DNA of 64,000 nucleotides from Triangularia verruculosa (taxonomy: Eukaryota > Ascomycota > Sordariomycetes > Sordariales > Podosporaceae). A program made the translations under genes and the position numbers. A model generated the notes under the pieces. The model saw nothing but the letters and a program-made list of their open reading frames with translations. It made no database searches and was not told the origin of the DNA. Position 1 is the first letter of the stretch; every line of letters starts with the position of its first letter. This document shows, piece after piece, positions 23,192 through 34,421 of the stretch. The stretch lies in NCBI GenBank assembly GCA_033296885.1, contig MU863877.1:434001-498000 (forward strand), in the 5' to 3' direction.

Positions 23192-24848
23192 CTACTCAAT
23201 CATGTCAATGTCCCCATCATTCTGTTCCTGAGCCACCGCACCACCATTGGCAGCAGGAGCTGAGTCGTTCTGTTGAGCACCGCCGCCGCCGCCTCCACCA
23301 AAGTAATCATCCATTTCGGCGTCCAACTCCTCTTGGGTCTTCTTTGTACGTCTCTCACTCCTCTCACCCTCCCCACGCCCACCGCCGCCTTCACGTCTAC
23401 CACCACCGCGCTCCCTACGACCGCCACCACCACCGCCTTGTCTCCGGCCACCTTGGCCGCCGCCCTCGCGACGCCTCGGGGGCATAGGGCTGCGGGAGCG
23501 ACTAGCACCGGGCCTGTACCTGTCGATGCCCCTGCGAGCGGCCTCCTCGTCAGACTGGCGATGAGGCGAAAGCGAGCGGGACCTGCCAGAAGGGACCGTA
23601 ATACGCTCAGCAAGCGGGCGAGGGTTGATCGCGGTATCGAAAGGGTTACGCCTCGGGCCGGTGGGCATCAGAGTCAGTCGGATGGGTTGTCCGGCCGCGT
23701 TAGCTCCGTCAAACTCCTTGATTGCCTGTGAAGCGTCATGGGATGACTGATAGGTGACGAATGCTGTGCCCTCGGAGCGGCCGGCGCGGTCGTACTTCAT
23801 CTCCAACTTGACAAGAGGGCCAATGCTGGAAAAGAGTCCCTGCATATACTGGTGAGCTTGGATCCATTCGTTTGCAGGTTCATGTTCTGGCGTACCTCCA
23901 ACTCCTCTTGCGTCAACTCATAATGGATGTTGTCGACACGAATCTTGCTGCCTCTGGAGTCGCTGTAATATCGTTAGAAGCCGGGCTGAAACAGCGGATC
24001 CATATTTCTGCCCGTACCTTGAGTACTCGTTCGAGTTTCGTCTCCTGGGAGCAGGTCGGCGGCCGCCTACACATTATTGTTAGCAATGTCCCAAAACCGC
24101 CTTGCGCATCAAACATACCATGGTCTTCGTATCTGTCATGAACCCATTCGCTGTGGAATCCGTCAATCTTCCGGCTTGTTTACCCGGCCGTGATGGGTCG
24201 ATGCTTATACGTACGTGTCGAGATTACGAGGCGCTTCGTCTCTGAAGGACTGTTTCTCCCCAAAACAAACGGGAGCTTGTTAGCCGGCAAGTTTCAACCT
24301 AATGCTTTACCTGTCCCCCGGTTCGCGACCCAAGCCGATCCGAGGCGGCATCGAAAGCGCACATCGTCTGTGCGGATTGAATAGCTGCGTCGAACAGTCT
24401 GACGTGTGACCCGGAGGGGGCAAGGAAGAAGGGAGGAGGAAGGGTTCATTCAACCTAGAGAAGCGGTCGCCCGACGAGCTTAAGCAAATGGTGCTTTTTG
24501 CGAGAAACTTGACAAAACAGACCGTACTCGAAAGGGAAGCGGAAACAGAAGGGGGCTAGTAGGGAGAGTGTTTGCGAGCGTACCTTTCTTACGCCATCCC
24601 TAGGATAATCCGACCTGTTGTTGTCGCGTCTACGGGGACCATTGTTCCCGGCATTGCTATTGTTGCCGCCGCGGTTTCCCCGGTTGTTGCCTCTATTGTT
24701 CTGCAGCCTCGCGTGTCAGCATCCTCACAGCGCCACCTACGATGCAGGATACCGGAGGGCGGTCAAACGGCAAACCGGCGGGGACTGAACGTACCTGCTT
24801 GCGATCGGCAAGAATCTCGTCCAGGCTACGGTCGAGAATGCGTTCCAT
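23192..24848 (-). CDS. YRA1: mRNA export adaptor of the Yra1/ALYREF family
   Basis: RRM adaptor that is loaded on mRNA by the DEAD-box protein Sub2/UAP56 and hands it to Mex67/Mtr2 for nuclear export (family knowledge). Seven exons: 24848-24795, 24700-24584, 24249-24215, 24150-24119, 24066-24018, 23962-23896, 23839-23192 (333 aa). Every junction keeps frame. The N-terminal UAP56-binding motif (DRSLDEILADRK) is followed by an Asn/Gly/Arg-rich segment. The RRM begins KIRVDNIHYELTQEEL (about 95-115) and continues through GLFSSIGPLVKLEM and EGTAFVTY. The C-terminus holds Arg/Ser and RGG-like runs and a second UAP56-binding motif, ELDAEMDDYF. Intron 2 (24583-24250) is 334 bp, far longer than the others, and contains a possible in-phase cassette exon (24367-24311). 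Lies directly downstream of eIF4A on the same strand. Confidence 0.93.
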
Positions 24849-25630
24849 GTTGGGCAATTGAGGGTGATCTAGATGATGTTGATGATGCAGTTGAGAGTTG
24901 GTTCAAAGTTGCGGTCGCAGCGACAGCTGGAGAATGGAACGCCAAAGCTCTCGAGGATGAGTGGGGCCCCTGGCGTGCCAAGATCAGAGCCGCCCCAGGC
25001 CCCGCTGTTGACCGCGGGGGTGTGCACCTACCGAGGGGTCGGGTCTTACCAATTCACTGGCTCCTGCATAATTATCTTACATACCTTATCAAACGAGGAG
25101 AGCATCAAAACCTAAATGGCAAGCTATTTCGGGACAAGCAGGCCTCTCATACCTCACATCATCCGTCAAACATCACAATCACAGCATGGGCCCAGTCCTT
25201 CCTCTCTTCTTCTTCTTCTTCTTCTCTTCTTCTTCGGTCAGTCTACGTCGCATTTTTGGTAACATCCCTGGATACACATAACACCGTGAAACAAGCCAAA
25301 GACAACGCAGATAAAAGAAAACCAGCCTACATTGATAGGCATCGTACTAAAGCACCCCGCACCATCCAAGCAGATTATGGTGCAGACGCTCTAAACCTAT
25401 CCCCCCTATCAACGCTTTTATGGGTAAACGTAACCCACCCAGATGCCCGGCCTTTGGCAAAAAAGTAAAAAAAAATTCCCCGAGCGATAAAGCAGATTCC
25501 CTCCTCCCTACCAGACGGACGCAATCACACTGCCCTTCAGAATATCTCAATGCCGATGGCGAAAAATGTGACCAGGTGTGCCGTAAGAACAGAGAAAAAT
25601 GGGTCCAGGAACGTCGTACAGTTGTCTTGT
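24849..25630. other. intergenic region between eIF4A 3' end and YRA1 start
   Basis: Tandem-gene spacer of about 780 bp holding the eIF4A 3' untranslated region and the YRA1 promoter. Contains a CTT microsatellite at 25206-25235. The long plus-strand frame across 24572-25468 is antisense to YRA1 and its promoter and has no protein-like features. Confidence 0.55.
25206..25235. repeat. CTT trinucleotide microsatellite
   Basis: Thirty bases of near-perfect CTT repeats, interrupted once after the sixth unit, upstream of YRA1 (polypurine on the YRA1 sense strand). Confidence 0.9.
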
Positions 25631-26014
25631 TTAGATGAGGTCGGCCACGTTCATCGGCATTTCCTCGATCTGGGTGCTGTAGAACTGCTCAATCTCACGC
25701 ATCATGCGAACGTCATCAGCAGTGACGAAGTTGATCGCAACACCCTTACGACCGAAACGACCACCACGACCAATGCGATGAATGTAGTTCTCGCGGTTGG
25801 CGGGGAGATCGTAGTTGATGACCAGGGAGACCTGCTGCACATCGATACCACGGGCCAAAAGGTCAGTGGCGATGAGGACACGAGAGGAGCCGGAGCGGAA
25901 CTCCTTCATGATAAGGTCACGCTGGGCCTGGTCCATGTCACCGTGCATGGCCGAGACGGTGAAGTCACGGGCGGTAAGCTTGTCGGTGAGCCAGTCGACC
26001 TTGCGGCGTGTGTT

Positions 26015-26053
<39 letters not shown>

Positions 26054-27215
26054 CAAGTCGGAAAGGGTATCGAGCTTCCACTCCTCCTTCTCAACGGCGA
26101 TGTAGAACTGCTTGATACCTTCGAGGGTAAGCTCGTCCTTCTTGACCAGGATGCGGACGGGGTCGCGCATGAACTTGGTGGTGACCTCAAGGACGTCCTG
26201 GGGCATGGTGGCGGACAGAAGGACGACCTGGGTGCTCTGGGGAAGGAGCTGGAAGATGTCGTAGATCTGCTCGGTGAAACCACGCTAGAAGGGGGTTAGC
26301 TCCAAATCAGACACACACAACCTGCTCCACACAAATATTACTTACAGAAAGCATCTCGTCGGCCTCGTCGAGGACGAACATCTTCATGGCGTCGGTCTTG
26401 AGGAAACGACGCTGGATCATGTCGTGGACACGGCCGGGGGTACCGACAACGACCTGAGGGCCATCGGCAAGGGCCTTCATGTCATCACGAACGCTGGTGC
26501 CGCCAATGCAGGCGTGGCACTCAATGTTCATGAAGTCGCCAATGGCGACAACGACCTTCTGGATCTGCTGAGCCAACTCACGGGTGGGGGCAAGGATGAG
26601 AGCCTGGCATTGCTTGACGTTGGTGTCGATCTTCTGGAGAACGGAGATAGAGAAGGTGGCAGTCTTGCCAGTGCCGGACTGAGCCTGAGCGATAACATCA
26701 TGGCCTGATATTGCGTTAGGAGAAGGTGCTGTAGATACGACGGAGCTGGAGTTGTCTTACCCTTGATAACGGGCATGATGGCACGCTGCTGGATAGCAGA
26801 CGGGCGCTCGAAACCGTAGGCATAGATGCCTTTGGAAGTTGTCAGAAAATCTTCATCTTATTGCCACCCTATCGGGTATCGCTGCTAATCGGATGGTTGC
26901 TTACCGCGGAGGAGCTCCGACTTGAGGTTCATCTCATCGAAGGAGTCGACGGTCTCATCGTAGTTGGACTCGATCTGTCCTGTATGTTGCCATGATGGTT
27001 AGCGACTGTGCTTGACTGTGCTCCGTTTGCGCGGTGATATCTGAGGGTTCGGTGGACGCAGGCGGGGTCGAAGGCAGAATGCGCACCGGCACCGCGATGC
27101 CCAACCGTCTCAATGCGTGGGCGGGCAGCGGCAAATGCGATGCGATGCGATGCTCGTCAGAGAAGGGAGAGACAAACGTACCCTCGGGGACGTCCTCAAG
27201 ACCCTTGTCAGCCAT
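25631..27215 (-). CDS. TIF1: Eukaryotic initiation factor 4A (DEAD-box RNA helicase)
   Basis: ATP-dependent RNA helicase of the cap-binding eIF4F complex that unwinds 5' leaders for ribosome scanning. Exons: 27215-27182, 26979-26905, 26829-26761, 26704-26346, 26284-25631 (396 aa, the normal eIF4A length); introns 202, 75, 56 and 61 bp. All helicase motifs are present: the Q motif (FERPSAIQQRAI), motif I AQSGTGKT, Ia PTRELAQQ, Ib TPGRVHDM, II DEAD, III SAT, motif IV region VIFCNTRRKVDWL, V ATDLLARGIDVQQ and VI HRIGRGGRFGRKG. The start MADKGLEDVPEG is the only one that splices in frame to the conserved QIESNYDETVDSFDEMNL segment. The first intron follows only 34 coding bases and contains three GATGC units. 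Divergent from the F-box/JmjC gene. Confidence 0.97.
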
Positions 27216-27990
27216 GATTGCGGTGTTGAGTTGGCAGAAATTTCCAGATCTAAGCCCTGCCTAGATCTAGAAATTCAGAAAAAGATGGTGGGGTAGCGAG
27301 AAAAAAAATCCGCAGACGACTCGGAAAGTGTTGCGAAGGACTTTTTTGCTGGGGGTCTTCTTATAAAAAAGAAGATAGATTCGAGAGTCTCAGTTGGAAC
27401 ACTGAGAGCAACTGAATCTAAAGGTCGGTGGTATCTTTGGGGTGGATTGTTTAAAATCGTTGCTTGACGAGAAAGGAAGACCAGAGCAGGGTGGGAGGGA
27501 AGTTGATAAAAATTCGATTTGGCGGAGAATTTATTGCAGCCTCAGGCCGCAACCCCTCCCACTTTTTGCCAACCAACTCTTAGTGGGGCAACGAGCCCCC
27601 ATTCTCTTTAGCGCTCTGCTCATTGTTTTCAGGCTTTGGAGCAACCAGAAAGTGACCCATTCCCAGTGACTGAACCCGACGAACCCTGGAGGCTGTTGTA
27701 ACCTCACCCATGCGGTAGCTAACAGCTTTTTTTTGTCTGCGAGGAACTTTTTTTCTTCATTTGCCGGGGGTAACCTGCAATTCTCGCCCTCCTTTACGGC
27801 CCAACCAGTCGGCACACGTCATACAGATATTTCTCACATACATACCATCTAGTCAGTTGGTAGTTGACTCACTTTGGAGCATCTGGGGCGCCTCTGAGAA
27901 GCCTTCTTTTCTTTTTCTCGGTTGCCCAAGACTTGGCCGTTGAGCCTCCGACCCCCCACGCCCCCTAATATTCAGAACGCCGCACAAACC
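27216..27990. other. bidirectional promoter region between eIF4A and the F-box/JmjC gene
   Basis: About 775 bp between divergent starts. It contains T- and A-rich tracts on either side of 27300 and 27730 and no open frame or RNA gene. Confidence 0.5.
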
Positions 27991-29695
27991 ATGCTTCTAC
28001 CACACCACCAACGCCACAACAGGAGTATTGCCTTTGAGGAGAACGCCAATGGGAGTCAACCTTTGACTCACCGTAGTGTGACTGGTGATGGGGAGCTTGA
28101 GTTGGATGATTCAGTTCCACTTCACCCACTCGGAATCAAGCCCCTCGGAAACAAGTACTTCTCCAATGGGAATGATGCCCGCAAATACTTGGGCACTTTG
28201 CAGGGCCTCCCGGATGAGATGCTCATGCAGCTTTTTGAATATATGGATGCACGTACGCTGAGGCTTCTTGGTTACACATGCAAATTTCTCTTTGCGTGCT
28301 GCATGTCTGACGATGTCTGGAAGACAATCTTCTTGGAGTAAGTATTGTCCCTGTTGATGATTAGGCTCAACAAAGCATTGAGTTCAAAGGCAAGGGAGGA
28401 GCCGAGAATCATTTTGATCTGGCCCCATGTGGTCGGAACCCTAATCGAGCACCTTGAAATCTTTGTCTCGGTTTGGGTCATACGAGTCAAAGGTCTAACA
28501 TATTTTTCACAGATCAGAATTAGGCAAACAGTCATCCTTTTCTTGGCTCGGATCATGGAGGGCCACTGTCTTGGGTCTCTCATCCGAGAAGCAGATCCAG
28601 ATAGATTGCAGCAATGTTTTCTCTGATGTACTCCATCGCCCATTCGTCTGTAGTCATATCTCGCTGCGCAACTACACGACCAGGATACCAGCAGTGAACG
28701 AGATTGATCGGCTGGAAGATCTCTCGTATGACGAATTTGCCGAAAAATGGAGCAAGAAGCCATTCATCTTGACCAAGAGTATTCGGGACTGGCCAGTAAA
28801 CCAAAGTTGGAGCATAGACAGTCTTCTGGCCCGATACTCGGACGTTGTGTTCAGGGCAGAAGCTGTGGATTGGACGTTCATGGCCTACTGCGAATACATG
28901 CGCAACAGCAGAGACGAGAGCCCTCTCTACCTGTTCGATCGCAAGTTTGCCGAGAAGATGAAGCTTACGATTGGCAAGGAGGACGGGGCAGCATACTGGA
29001 AGCCTGACTGTTTTGGTCCCGATTTATTCGAACATCTGGGGGCCGAGCGGCCTGCCCATCGCTGGCTCATCATTGGACCTGAACGAAGCGGTTCAACATT
29101 TCACAAGGACCCCAATGCCACATCAGCCTGGAACGCTGTGATTCAGGGAGCCAAATACTGGATCATGTTCCCTCCGTCTGCCTCGGTCCCTGGAGTCTAT
29201 GTCTCCAAAGACAGCAGCGAGGTGACCAGTCCGCTTTCCATTGCTGAGTGGCTATTGGAATTCCACAAAGAAGCTCGGCAGCTTCCAGAATGCAGAGAAG
29301 GCATCTGCAGAGCTGGGGAAATTCTTCATGTTCCCAGCGGCTGGTGGCATTTGGTGGTTAACCTTGAAGATGGCATTGCTCTGACACAAAACTTTGTGCC
29401 CAAGTCACATCTTGGCAATGTCTTGTCTTTCCTGAGCGACAAGGCTGACCAAGTATCTGGCTTCAAAGACGACGTTTCAGATCCATACAACCTCTTTGTC
29501 AAACGTTTGAGAGAAGAGTGTCCTGAGCTGCTCGAGGAGGGACTCAAGCAACTAGCCGAGAAGCAGGCTCAAAAGAAGAGGCGATGGGATGCCGTGGTGG
29601 GTGATGGTGAGGCCGAGGATCAGCCCCAAAAGAAGAGCACCGGGTTCAGTTTTGGATTTGGATTTGGAGGGGATGACGATGAGGAAATTCCATGA
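27991..29695 (+). CDS. F-box and JmjC-domain protein (JMJD6-like Fe(II)/2-oxoglutarate oxygenase)
   Basis: Predicted 2-oxoglutarate oxygenase, probably a protein hydroxylase or demethylase, carrying an F-box that could link it to an SCF ubiquitin ligase. Exons 27991-28337 and 28513-29695 (509 aa), intron 175 bp. The F-box is near residues 70-117 (LPDEMLMQLFEYMDARTLRLLG). The cupin fold follows (from about 150, DEFAEKWSKKPFILTKSI). Iron ligands are intact: HKD in GSTFHKDPNATSAW (His313, Asp315) and the distal His395 in VPSGWWHLVVN. The phrase TSAWNAVIQGAKYWIMFPP closely resembles JMJD6. The intron acceptor (CACAG at 28512) was chosen because it joins FLE to SELGKQSSFSWLGSWRATVLG, the Trp-rich segment usual after this F-box. 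The C-terminus has a Lys-rich segment and a Phe-Gly and acidic tail. Substrate unknown. Confidence 0.9.
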
Positions 29696-31025
29696 ACAGC
29701 GTTGGGCTTGCATTAAACGTAGAGCTTATTACATTTATTTACAACCGGTCGAAATTCGAAACGGCTATTGTCCGACTGTTGTAGCGTAGGCGGAGAAGAT
29801 AGAGTACCTTACATAGCACATACACTGCCTTGATGCACAGTATAAGAGTCTAGAGACACAAAAAAGAGACACTATTACAACCGGGTGGCTTGCACAATGG
29901 GCCTCATATCAGCACAAGTACACTTTGAGAGTGGCTGAGCTCAGCAAACGGTGCAGAAACGAGATCCCGTACCTTGATTATCGCGCAATGCTCACCGAAC
30001 CTGTCACTACAGCGGTCGTCCCGGAGACCTGCGCCTTCAAACGGAGGGTCTTTGTATGGTTTTCAGGAAAATGACATCTCCAAAAGCAATGTCAAGTGTC
30101 AAAATGATCAAGTGAGCATGTTGAAGTCATGTTTCTTTGTGGGTCTGTGCCAATCAGAAGGCTCGTCCCGGTGCTAAAGTCGGGGCGGCGCTATATGGTC
30201 CTAGCTTCTGCCATTCAATGCTGACCCTGGCACTGCCCACACAGTGTCACCAACAAGCGCCTGTTGGGCTGCATCACCCAGAAATGCAGCATTGGACCTC
30301 AGGGGCGCACCGTGCTGCTGGCACTGTCCCCGTGGAGTCTCCCCCAGCTCCGCAACAGCACTGGTGGTCGAAGTGAACCCGACCAACACCTCCCAGGCCG
30401 TCACCCATCTCAGCTGAACTGGCAGCCTGTCTGCCTGGGCATTTCCAACTGCATCTGTTTTCTTCCTTCTCTTTTCTCTTGGATTTCGCTTTCCCAAGCA
30501 CTGCTCTACCCATGACACTTTGTTTTTGCTCTTGTACACCCCTCATTAGGTAGTCGCCGACCCCCCCCCGCCTTCCTACATCGCTACCTCGTTCAACTCC
30601 CGTTTCCGACAACCCCCTTTCTACAACCAAACCAACGGGTCCGATCTTTCCTCTCGACAGCCCGGGCATGACAACATGCGACTGGACAAGCCTGGCTGCC
30701 CTGAATCCGACCTCCACCAAACCCGCAATCGCATCACTATTATAGTTGCCCCCTGAGGCCGGTTCAGATCGACACCTTGGCGCCGACGACAAGCTCAAAG
30801 ACAACGATCGGGTCTCTGCGGCAGACATCCTCCCAGAAACTCACCCGCCTTTTTACACTTTCGCTCTTCTTGTTCCTGCCTGCATTTGCATCTATTTCTC
30901 GAGTCGGCAAGCGTTTTGCGCGTCCCACACCGCCAGCTACACGTCCCCCCACGATAGAACCCAATACCGATATAATACTAGCATCCGGGAAGTCGTTGAC
31001 ATAATCATTTGGCACGCGCGCAATC
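29696..31025. other. intergenic and leader region upstream of the CCCH-SMR gene
   Basis: About 1.3 kb holding the 3' end of the F-box/JmjC gene and the pyrimidine-rich leader of the CCCH-SMR gene. A 184-codon minus-strand frame at 30274-30828 is compositionally biased and not credible. No RNA gene was recognised. Confidence 0.5.
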
Positions 31026-33332
31026 ATGGTTTCCGACGAGACCTACGAGATATGTCTCCCGATTCTTCAAGACCTGACCCTGGAAGACGAGGATAAGACC
31101 GACAAGCTCGAGGAGGTCTTGAGGGAGAAGACAAGCCTGAGGGACCAGGCGCTAGAAAATGCAATATTAGACGCCCTATGGCGATTCCGAGACGGGGGCG
31201 GGACGGCGACATCGCCACCGTCCATACGGCAGACCATCCTGCGCCGACCTTCACCGGCCCCCTGGCGCGGCTCCGGAACCCCACTGTCGGGCTCGCCGCG
31301 CTTGGGTGTTAGCCCCCTTGCCCCGCCAGGATACATGCCGACCCCTTTCAGTCGGGCCAAGTCCGTAACGGCCTCCCCCTTCGGCTCGCCGAGACCATCT
31401 CCGAGGCTGGCCTTTGCCGCTCCCGTGCCTCACAGCCCAAGCTTGAATGCGTACCGTTTCAACGATGATGAGCCGCCCTCCCAAGTGGTCTTTGGCGATC
31501 TGCAGTCTGACAATGTGGACTGGCTCGTGAGCGATGATGCCGTCAGTGTAACCTCGTCAATCGGCAACTCCAGCGGCCTGAACGTGGCTGCTCCCGAGTT
31601 CGTGTCTACGCGTCAGGAGTCGGATATGAGCCCGTACGACATGTTGCGCACGATCCTGGGGCCTACCAAGACCGATGATGAGATTAGTGCTGCCCTCGCC
31701 ATGCATGGCTATGATCTTGGTGCTACCGTTCAGGCCATCATGGAGACACAGATGCAAGACAACCTCGCTCTGGCCGCCCAGGCCGAGGAGGCCCGGGTGA
31801 CTATCGGAAGGTCCATGACTCCTGACAATCGACCCTCCACTCCAGGAGACCAGCAAAAGACTGGTGTTATTTGCAAGTTTTATCTGTCAACTGGAACCTG
31901 TCTGCGCGCCGACTGCCGCTTCAGCCATGATTTGAGCAGCCACATTTGCAAGTAAGTTTCGAGACGAGATTTCGAAATGTCAGTTCATGATGCTTACGCA
32001 GACGTAGATACTGGGTGGCGGGCAACTGTCTTGCTGGAAGCACTTGCATCTTCTCGCATGACCCGGCACACCTGGCCAACCGGCTTCATATCGATGGATC
32101 AGACACACCTCCTGCTCAGCATGCCACGGTGAACCTTCAGGATTACAGCAGCTTTCCAGCGCTGCAGCCAGGCACTCCTGAGCAGCTCCCCATCTTTGCA
32201 GCCGCCGCAAACTATCCGGCATTGGGTGTTACGCCTCCCCCGGGCTTCAAAGGACACCACGGCTATTCTAACGACCGGCCACGGTCCCGGCCCGGAAGTC
32301 GTCATCAGCAAAAGGAAACAACACAGCCTATCCCATCGCCAGATGATACGGATGCCTTCCCATCACTAGGCGCTGCTTTGGCCAAGCAGGGTAAGAAGCA
32401 TCACGGGAAGCGCGGTGGTCATGGCCACACCCACAAGGAGAATTTCACTCCTAGCACTCTTGCCGATATTGTCAAGATGTCGCCATCTCCTACGCCTTCG
32501 CAGCAGTCCCGAAAGATGGCCCGCAACGGCAGTTCCACCAGCATTCGCAACGGCGAGAACAGCGCGGCTGCTCAGGCTATTCCGAACCCGAAGCACATTC
32601 CTTGGCTCGAGACGGGCGAGAAGGCCAACAAGGCCTATCTCAAGGCACGCCAGGAGGCTATCAAGCATGGTGGCCTCCGAAACAAGTTTCTGCAGAGGTA
32701 ACTATGCGCCATAGTCTACGGCGACGTGATAAAAACTAACAAATATCTCTAGTGCGGCTCAGGCCTGGAACCGCAATGATGCGCGTGCCGCCAAGGCGCT
32801 TAGTCTCCGTGGCCAGAGCGAGAACGACCTGATGCGGAGAGCACACCGCGAGGCGGCCGATCAACTGTACAAGGAGCGCAACAAGGACCGGGCCAACTGC
32901 CCTGAGATCTACGTGGACCTGCACGGCCTTCATCCTGAAGAGGCGGTCGAGTACCTTGAAAAGGTGCTCATGGAGAACATCTCAGAGGTCAGACCAATCT
33001 ACGCGATCACGGGCACCGGCCACCACAGCAAAAACGGTAAGGACAAAGTGGGCAAGGCGGTTCGGAGCTTTTTGAACGAGTGGCGGTATGCCTACCGTGA
33101 GTTTTCTGTGCCTGGCGACCGGAACAGCACAGGCGGGATCCTGGGCATCGACGCACGGAGCTGGGACCGGTCTCTCTCCAAGGACGGCTCGACGCATGCA
33201 AAGAAGGAGGACGGGGAGAGCGAGGTGGACATTCTTTCGCAGGGCGTGGAGATCGGGGAAGGAAAGGTCAAGCTTCTTGTTAGGGACACGTCGGTTGCCA
33301 AGGAGCCGCCTAAGGGGCCTGCGAGGAGGTGA
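31026..33332 (+). CDS. CCCH zinc-finger protein with CUE-like, DUF1771 and C-terminal SMR domains
   Basis: Probable RNA-binding protein with an SMR (MutS2-related) domain; in eukaryotes SMR domains, for example yeast Cue2, cut mRNA at stalled ribosomes. That role is inference here. Exons 31026-31951, 32008-32697, 32753-33332 (731 aa). A CUE/UBA-like helical segment (about 201-245, MLRTILGPTKTDDEISAALA) could bind ubiquitin. Two tandem CCCH fingers lie at about 283-329: C-x8-C-x5-C-x3-H in CKFYLSTGTCLRADCRFSH and C-x7-C-x5-C-x3-H across the exon 1/2 junction (CKYWVAGNC...CIFSH). A linker region follows. DUF1771 spans about 540-590 and the SMR domain follows, with YVDLHGLHPEEA and ITGTGHHSKNG, the expected DLHG and GxGxHS motifs. 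The first intron ends in two in-frame acceptors (after 32001 and 32007); the second is preferred because it keeps the CCCH spacing. Confidence 0.9.
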
Positions 33333-33997
33333 CTGTCTGTAGAGGACGGGCTAGAAAGTAGACCTGGCTGTAAGAAGACGGTAGAATAGAGCAAAAAACA
33401 GTTTATTAAACGTGTGATTGGAGTGGTGAAGTGAAATATGTAGGGACGGACCCGGGGCTGTCGGTTGCGCCGTGATGACGTTATTTTCCATTCACCCAGC
33501 ATCTGAGCGGCATATGCTAAATGGAGTTACAGATATGTCAGGTAGGTAGGTCATGCAAGCTGCATTGCATGTCGGATTGCGCGGCTGAGTGGCAGTTCGG
33601 GTTGGTACCGAAGCTGCAAGAAGTTGCGTCTTTGATCACAAGTGGGAACCTGACATGACATCGATCATCTCAATTTTTTTTTTGGACGGGGTAGCTTAAT
33701 ATTGTTGCCGTTCGCATTCATCTCGTAGAAGATGGTTTGAAAGGGAGATGCTGTCTCGGATCCATGATATAGCGCTGTGCCCTGTTCGGGATAGCCCCTG
33801 GATTTTACTCGTTTCGGCTAGCCCTACGCCGTTTTAGTTCCTCTTTTTGCTGGTTGGTGGTCTTATCGGCAAGCCTGGAACGAAACGACTGCAGCGGGAT
33901 GATCGGGGGCTGAGGCTGACGACCTCCTCCGCTTATTTTAGTGTTGGGTCCAGTTTTCGGGAGAGGTCGATCTTACTTCACATTGCCTACTTTGCGA

Positions 33998-34016
33998 GCT
34001 GCTGCTGCTGCTGCTG
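33998..34016. repeat. GCT trinucleotide microsatellite
   Basis: Six perfect GCT units plus one base, about 410 bp upstream of the TVP38 start. Confidence 0.9.
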
Positions 34017-34195
34017 TGCATCCCTTTCTTTCCCTGGCGCTGCTGTTTCTAGGGTTTTACAATTGACGAAAAAGAGAAATATTAGTGTTGGATTTTTGTT
34101 GTTTGTGATATCTGAGGGACAACCAACGGATATGCAGAGGCAGCACGAGGGAACGAAAGACCCCGTGGATACCTACCGCGGAGAGCCCTGAGTGA

Positions 34196-34236
34196 CGGAC
34201 GAACGAACGAGCGAGCGAACGATCAACGAGCGAAAA
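34196..34236. repeat. GAAC/GAGC tetranucleotide repeat tract
   Basis: Degenerate run of ACGGACGAACGAACGAGCGA and similar units, probably within the TVP38 transcript leader. Confidence 0.7.
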
Positions 34237-34421
34237 GGGAAAACGAAGTGGAGGACTGGGGGATAAGGCTTGGATTTTTTGGACCTTGGACTGCGGGCAC
34301 GAGAGCGGATTGGAATTTATTCCTACCGCCACTTCGAGAAAGTTGAACGAGGTCACCCCGCGAAACGTCAAACAAAAAGGATAGGACAGAAGGAGGAACA
34401 ACCACCAACCAAGTCGTCACC

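Larger units (their letters stand above)
33333..34421. other. intergenic region and TVP38 leader
   Basis: About 1.1 kb with the CCCH-SMR 3' end and the TVP38 promoter. It contains a GCT microsatellite (33998-34016) and GAAC/GAGC tetranucleotide repeats (34196-34236), both near the expected TVP38 leader, and a T10 run near 33674. No gene seen. Confidence 0.5.

Noticed and set aside
25550..26299. 249-codon plus-strand open frame
   Set aside because: Lies entirely antisense to the eIF4A last exon.
30274..30828. 184-codon minus-strand open frame upstream of the CCCH-SMR gene
   Set aside because: Compositionally biased, no domain, overlaps the pyrimidine-rich leader.
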